Assembly (NCBI GenBank): GCA_040255445.1
Contig: JBDZUZ010000194.1
Span: forward strand, 1 to 6,107
Direction: 5' to 3'
DNA length: 6,107 bases
Source: JBDZUZ01 sp040255445
GTDB taxonomy: Bacteria; Planctomycetota; Phycisphaerae; Phycisphaerales; UBA1924
Shown here in pieces: positions 5,215-6,107 of the stretch. Numbering within the stretch: position 1 is the stretch's first letter; each line of letters begins with the position of its first letter. Both the position numbers and the translations under genes were made by a program. The notes beneath the pieces are model-generated. The model was not told the DNA's origin and did not search any database. It saw nothing but the letters and a program-made list of their open reading frames with translations.

Positions 5215-6107
5215 ATGTCCGATCAGGAAATCCCGCTCTCCCGCCCCGACATCACGGACCTGGAGGAACAGTTCGTCCTCAAGACCCTCCGCTCGGGCCG
5301 GCTCTCGATCGGACCCATGGCCGAGCAGTTCGAGATGGCCGTCGCCACCCGCGCCGGCTGCCGCTACGGCGTCGCGGTCAACTCCGGCACCTCCGGCCTG
5401 CACCTGACCCTGCTCGCTCTGGGCATCGGCCCCGGCGATGAGGTCATCACCACGCCCTTCAGCTTCATCGCCTCGGCCAACTGCATCCTCATGGTCGGGG
5501 CGACGCCCAAGTTCGTCGACATCTGCCCGCGGACGATGAACATGGACCCGGCCAAGCTCGAGGCCGCGATCGGGCCGCGGACCAAGGCGATCCTCTGCGT
5601 CGAGACCTTCGGCAATCCGGCGTACATGGACCAGTACGTCCAGATCGCCGCCAAGCACGAGATCGTGCTGATCGAAGATTGCTGCGAGGCGCTGGGCACG
5701 ACCTACAAGGGCCGCCCGGCCGGGCACTTCGGCCGCGTCGGCGTCTTTGGCTTCTATCCCAACAAGCAGATCACCACCGGCGAAGGCGGCATGATCGTCA
5801 CCGACGATGAGCGGATCGCCGCGCTCTGCAAATCCATGCGGAACCAGGGCCGGCCGCTGGGCTGGACCGCCCCGCAATCCGCCGCGCCCGCAGGGGCATC
5901 GAGCGCCGAGACCTCGACCGGCGGCGCCGCCACCGGCTCCTGGCTGCGGCACGAGCGGCTCGGGTACAACTTCCGCCTCAGCGAGATCAACTGCGCCCTG
6001 GGCATCGCCCAGATGCGCCGGCTCGATGAGATCATCGAGAAGCGGCAGATCGCGGCCGAGCGCTACATCCAGCGGCTCGGCGGCCACCCGCACCTGGTCA
6101 TGCCCAC
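5215..6107 (+). CDS. DegT/DnrJ/EryC1/StrS-family PLP-dependent sugar aminotransferase (3' end outside window)
   Basis: The first 297 residues of a fold-type I PLP enzyme that usually aminates nucleotide-linked keto-sugars (for surface polysaccharide, O-antigen or glycosylation) using an amino-acid donor. Family marks seen in order are: IPLSRPDI at the start, VNSGTSGLHL (55-64, cofactor phosphate and substrate region), GDEVITTPFSFIASANCILM (74-93), FVDICP.T.NMD, VETFGNP (129-135), IEDCCEALG (153-161, with D155 expected to hold the pyridine nitrogen), and GFYPNKQITTGEGGMIVTDD (179-198), with K184 the expected Schiff-base lysine. RLGYNFRLSEINCALGIAQM (248-267) is the usual late motif. Between QGR (213) and RHERLGYN a stretch of about 30 residues rich in Ala, Ser, Thr and Gly looks longer than usual. 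ATG 5215 fits the family start and has no SD. Family members are about 370-400 residues, so roughly 80-100 residues are missing. The exact sugar cannot be told from the sequence. Confidence 0.94.
   Translation, partial: MSDQEIPLSRPDITDLEEQFVLKTLRSGRLSIGPMAEQFEMAVATRAGCRYGVAVNSGTSGLHLTLLALGIGPGDEVITTPFSFIASANCILMVGATPKFVDICPRTMNMDPAKLEAAIGPRTKAILCVETFGNPAYMDQYVQIAAKHEIVLIEDCCEALGTTYKGRPAGHFGRVGVFGFYPNKQITTGEGGMIVTDDERIAALCKSMRNQGRPLGWTAPQSAAPAGASSAETSTGGAATGSWLRHERLGYNFRLSEINCALGIAQMRRLDEIIEKRQIAAERYIQRLGGHPHLVMP

Noticed and set aside
5158..6093. Minus-strand open frame (311 codons) at the right end
   Set aside because: The plus strand of the same stretch encodes an unmistakable DegT-family aminotransferase that simply has no stop inside the window. 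The antisense product has only low-complexity composition.

Overview
The window is GC-rich chromosomal DNA whose real genes have a strong G/C preference at third codon positions. Few starts have a clear Shine-Dalgarno (SD) sequence. A divergent, stand-alone dnaA and the style of the exported hypothetical protein suggest a planctomycete, perhaps of the Phycisphaerae type. That placement is inferred from protein flavour only. I see no mobile element, phage gene, CRISPR array, tRNA or rRNA.

Layout from left to right: a few codons of a possible minus-strand gene at the left edge; a strong intrinsic terminator (minus strand) closing rpmA (ribosomal protein L27, 104-391, minus); an exported protein of unknown function (511-1137, minus) upstream of rpmA, where rplU would sit in most bacteria; a 118-bp divergent intergenic region; a two-domain GNAT acetyltransferase (1256-2302, plus); a 564-bp gene-free stretch with a cluster of DnaA-box-like 9-mers and a T7 tract; dnaA (2867-4543, plus); a stem-loop that buries the SD of the next gene; a small META/HslJ-type lipoprotein (4646-5113, plus); a short pyrimidine-rich spacer with a heptamer repeat and a -10-like GATAAT close to the next ATG; and a DegT/DnrJ/EryC1/StrS aminotransferase running off the right edge (5215-6107, plus).

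The genes do not form one pathway: they cover translation, initiation of replication, envelope functions and sugar amination. The most coherent unit is dnaA with its upstream region, which could be a replication origin, a DnaA-autoregulated promoter, or both. dnaA is not next to dnaN, recF, gyrB or rpmH here. The protein keeps the AAA+ machinery but has a variant Walker A, a changed box-recognition motif (GRPNHSTV where most bacteria have GGRDHTTV), a long low-complexity linker and a longer C-terminal tail. I found no convincing new multi-gene system. The points most worth checking are the origin candidate together with the variant DnaA, and the SD-sequestering hairpin.
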